This document shows positions 5,463 through 6,013 of a stretch of DNA of 6,013 nt, piece after piece. A program made the position numbers and the translations under genes. The first letter of the stretch is position 1. Every line of letters begins with the position of its first letter. Under the pieces are notes generated by a model. That model had not been told where the DNA came from and did no database searches. It saw only the letters and a list, made by a program, of their open reading frames with translations. This DNA is from Trebonia sp. (GTDB lineage: Bacteria; Actinomycetota; Actinomycetes; Streptosporangiales; Streptosporangiaceae), in contig JASHPP010000720.1 in the NCBI GenBank assembly GCA_030038035.1, forward strand, positions 1 to 6,013. The letters run 5' to 3'.

Positions 5463-5468
5463 TATCCT
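5463..5468 (+). promoter_or_regulatory. Possible -10 box for the TetR gene
   Basis: TATCCT fits TANNNT and would start transcription near 5475, inside operator copy C, with the -35 zone overlapping copy B. No good -35 hexamer is visible at 16-18 bases, so the call is weak. The position between two operator copies would suit autorepression. No convincing opposite-strand promoter for the reductase was found. Confidence 0.28.
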
Positions 5469-5469
5469 G

Positions 5470-5487
5470 TCAAGAGCAGTGCTCTCG
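5470..5487 (+). promoter_or_regulatory. Candidate TetR operator, copy C (perfect palindrome)
   Basis: Plus strand reads TCAAGAGCAGTGCTCTCG. Its core AGAGCA-G-TGCTCT (5473-5485) is a perfect 13-base palindrome about a central base, the form expected for a TetR dimer. It lies 30 bases before the TetR-family start codon, so it is the best candidate for the autoregulatory site. Copy C also pairs perfectly over 11 bases with copy A. Confidence 0.63.
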
Positions 5488-5517
5488 TTTTTGTCTAGCG
5501 ATCTCTTGGGAGTGGTG

Positions 5518-6013
5518 ATGAGTCCGGTCAACGCCAGCCAGACCGCGCGCGAGCGGGCCCGTGCCGAGCTGACGCGCGAGATCAGGCAGGAGGCGCGGCG
5601 GCAGCTCGCCAACGTCGGCGCGGACGGGCTGTCGCTGCGCGCGGTGGCGCGTTCGCTCGGCATGGTCTCCTCGGCGCTGTACAGGTACTACCCCAGCCGC
5701 GACGACCTGCTGACCGCGCTGATCATCGACGCGTACAACGCGGTCGGGTCCGCCGCCGAGGACGCGGTGAGCGCGGCGGCGGGCGCCGACCCGCGCGGCC
5801 GGTGGGCCGCGGCGTGCCACGCGATCCGCGACTGGGCGCTGGCCCACCCGCACGAGTACGCGCTGATCTACGGCTCGCCGGTGCCCGGGTACCGCGCGCC
5901 GGAGGCGACGATCGGCCCGGCGGCGCGGGTACCGCTCGCCTTCATTGGCGTGCTGCGCGACGCCGCGGCGACCGGGCAGCCCGGGCGGCCCGGGCGGCCC
6001 GGGCAGACCGCTG
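5518..6013 (+). CDS. TetR/AcrR family transcriptional regulator, 3' end outside the window
   Basis: The first 165 residues are present and the frame is still open at the window edge. The DNA-binding domain covers about residues 10-66, with the helix-turn-helix LSLRAVARSLGMVSSALYRYYPSRDDLL (38-65), a textbook TetR pattern. The C-terminal part WALAHPHEYALIYGSPVPGYRAP (106-128) matches the WHG-type TetR C-terminal domain, named for its conserved motif. The ATG at 5518 is preceded by GGGAG at 5508-5512, 5 bases upstream; GTG codons at 5512 and 5515 are in frame but too close to that site. It is divergent from the Ddn-like reductase gene, with three candidate operators between, so repression of both genes with relief by a small ligand is the simplest model. 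The ligand cannot be inferred. A Pro-Gly-Arg repeat occurs near residues 154-163. Confidence 0.92.
   Translation, partial: MSPVNASQTARERARAELTREIRQEARRQLANVGADGLSLRAVARSLGMVSSALYRYYPSRDDLLTALIIDAYNAVGSAAEDAVSAAAGADPRGRWAAACHAIRDWALAHPHEYALIYGSPVPGYRAPEATIGPAARVPLAFIGVLRDAAATGQPGRPGRPGQTA
5977..6006 (+). repeat. Short 9-base tandem repeat inside the TetR gene
   Basis: CCCGGGCGG-type units run in frame, encoding Q-PGR-PGR-PGQ (residues 154-163). The three CCCGGG cores are spaced exactly 9 bases apart. It probably lies in a flexible loop between C-terminal helices of the regulator. Such GC repeats are prone to slippage, so unit number may vary between strains. Confidence 0.6.

Noticed and set aside
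5473..5495. Palindrome plus T-run read as an intrinsic terminator for an upstream plus-strand gene
   Set aside because: The core has only a one-base centre, so only about 4 base pairs could form a hairpin, and no plus-strand gene lies just upstream. An operator explains it better.
5442..5663. Minus-strand short open frame across the TetR promoter region
   Set aside because: It overlaps the candidate operators and the helix-turn-helix region in antisense, and shows no domain.

Overview
This is a 6 kb, very GC-rich stretch with strong G/C preference at third codon positions. The gene families point to an actinobacterium: an ECF sigma factor with an RskA-type anti-sigma factor, a Ddn-like deazaflavin (F420)-dependent reductase, GTG starts and GTGA overlaps. 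Genus cannot be fixed from the sequence. A streptosporangial, pseudonocardial or frankial high-GC lineage would all fit.

Layout. (1) 15-1765, plus strand: a DUF4331 protein and a small beta-rich protein that is probably co-transcribed with it. (2) 1781-3117, minus strand, convergent with the first pair: a SigK-type ECF sigma factor and its membrane anti-sigma factor RskA, translationally coupled by a 4-base GTGA overlap. A promoter resembling the known SigK consensus sits just upstream of the sigma gene and suggests autoregulation. (3) 3214-3861, minus strand: a seven-helix Bax inhibitor-1 family membrane protein, ending in a GC-rich hairpin that separates it from the sigma operon. (4) 3934-4932, plus strand: an NAD-dependent epimerase/SDR-type protein, divergent from the Bax inhibitor gene across a 72-base gap that carries a perfect 6-5-6 palindrome. 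(5) 4929-5378, minus strand: a Ddn-like nitroreductase-family protein whose stop codon shares the bases CTAG with the stop of the epimerase gene. (6) 5518 to the window end, plus strand: the first 165 residues of a TetR-family regulator with a WHG-type C-terminal region, divergent from the reductase gene.

How the parts may work together. The sigma/anti-sigma pair is likely a membrane stress switch. The sigma factor has two cysteines 50 residues apart, the same spacing as the redox-sensing pair reported for M. tuberculosis SigK, and the anti-sigma factor has a zinc-type HxxxCxxC motif. DUF4331 and its small partner are plausible outputs of the switch, but their promoter lies outside the window. 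The TetR/reductase pair is a second regulatory unit. Its 139-base intergenic region holds three copies of an 18-base near-palindromic element, which are strong candidates for the TetR operators.

No rRNA, tRNA, CRISPR array, insertion sequence or prophage gene was seen. The most informative signals are regulatory: the putative SigK promoter, the three-copy operator array, and the palindrome between the Bax inhibitor and epimerase genes.
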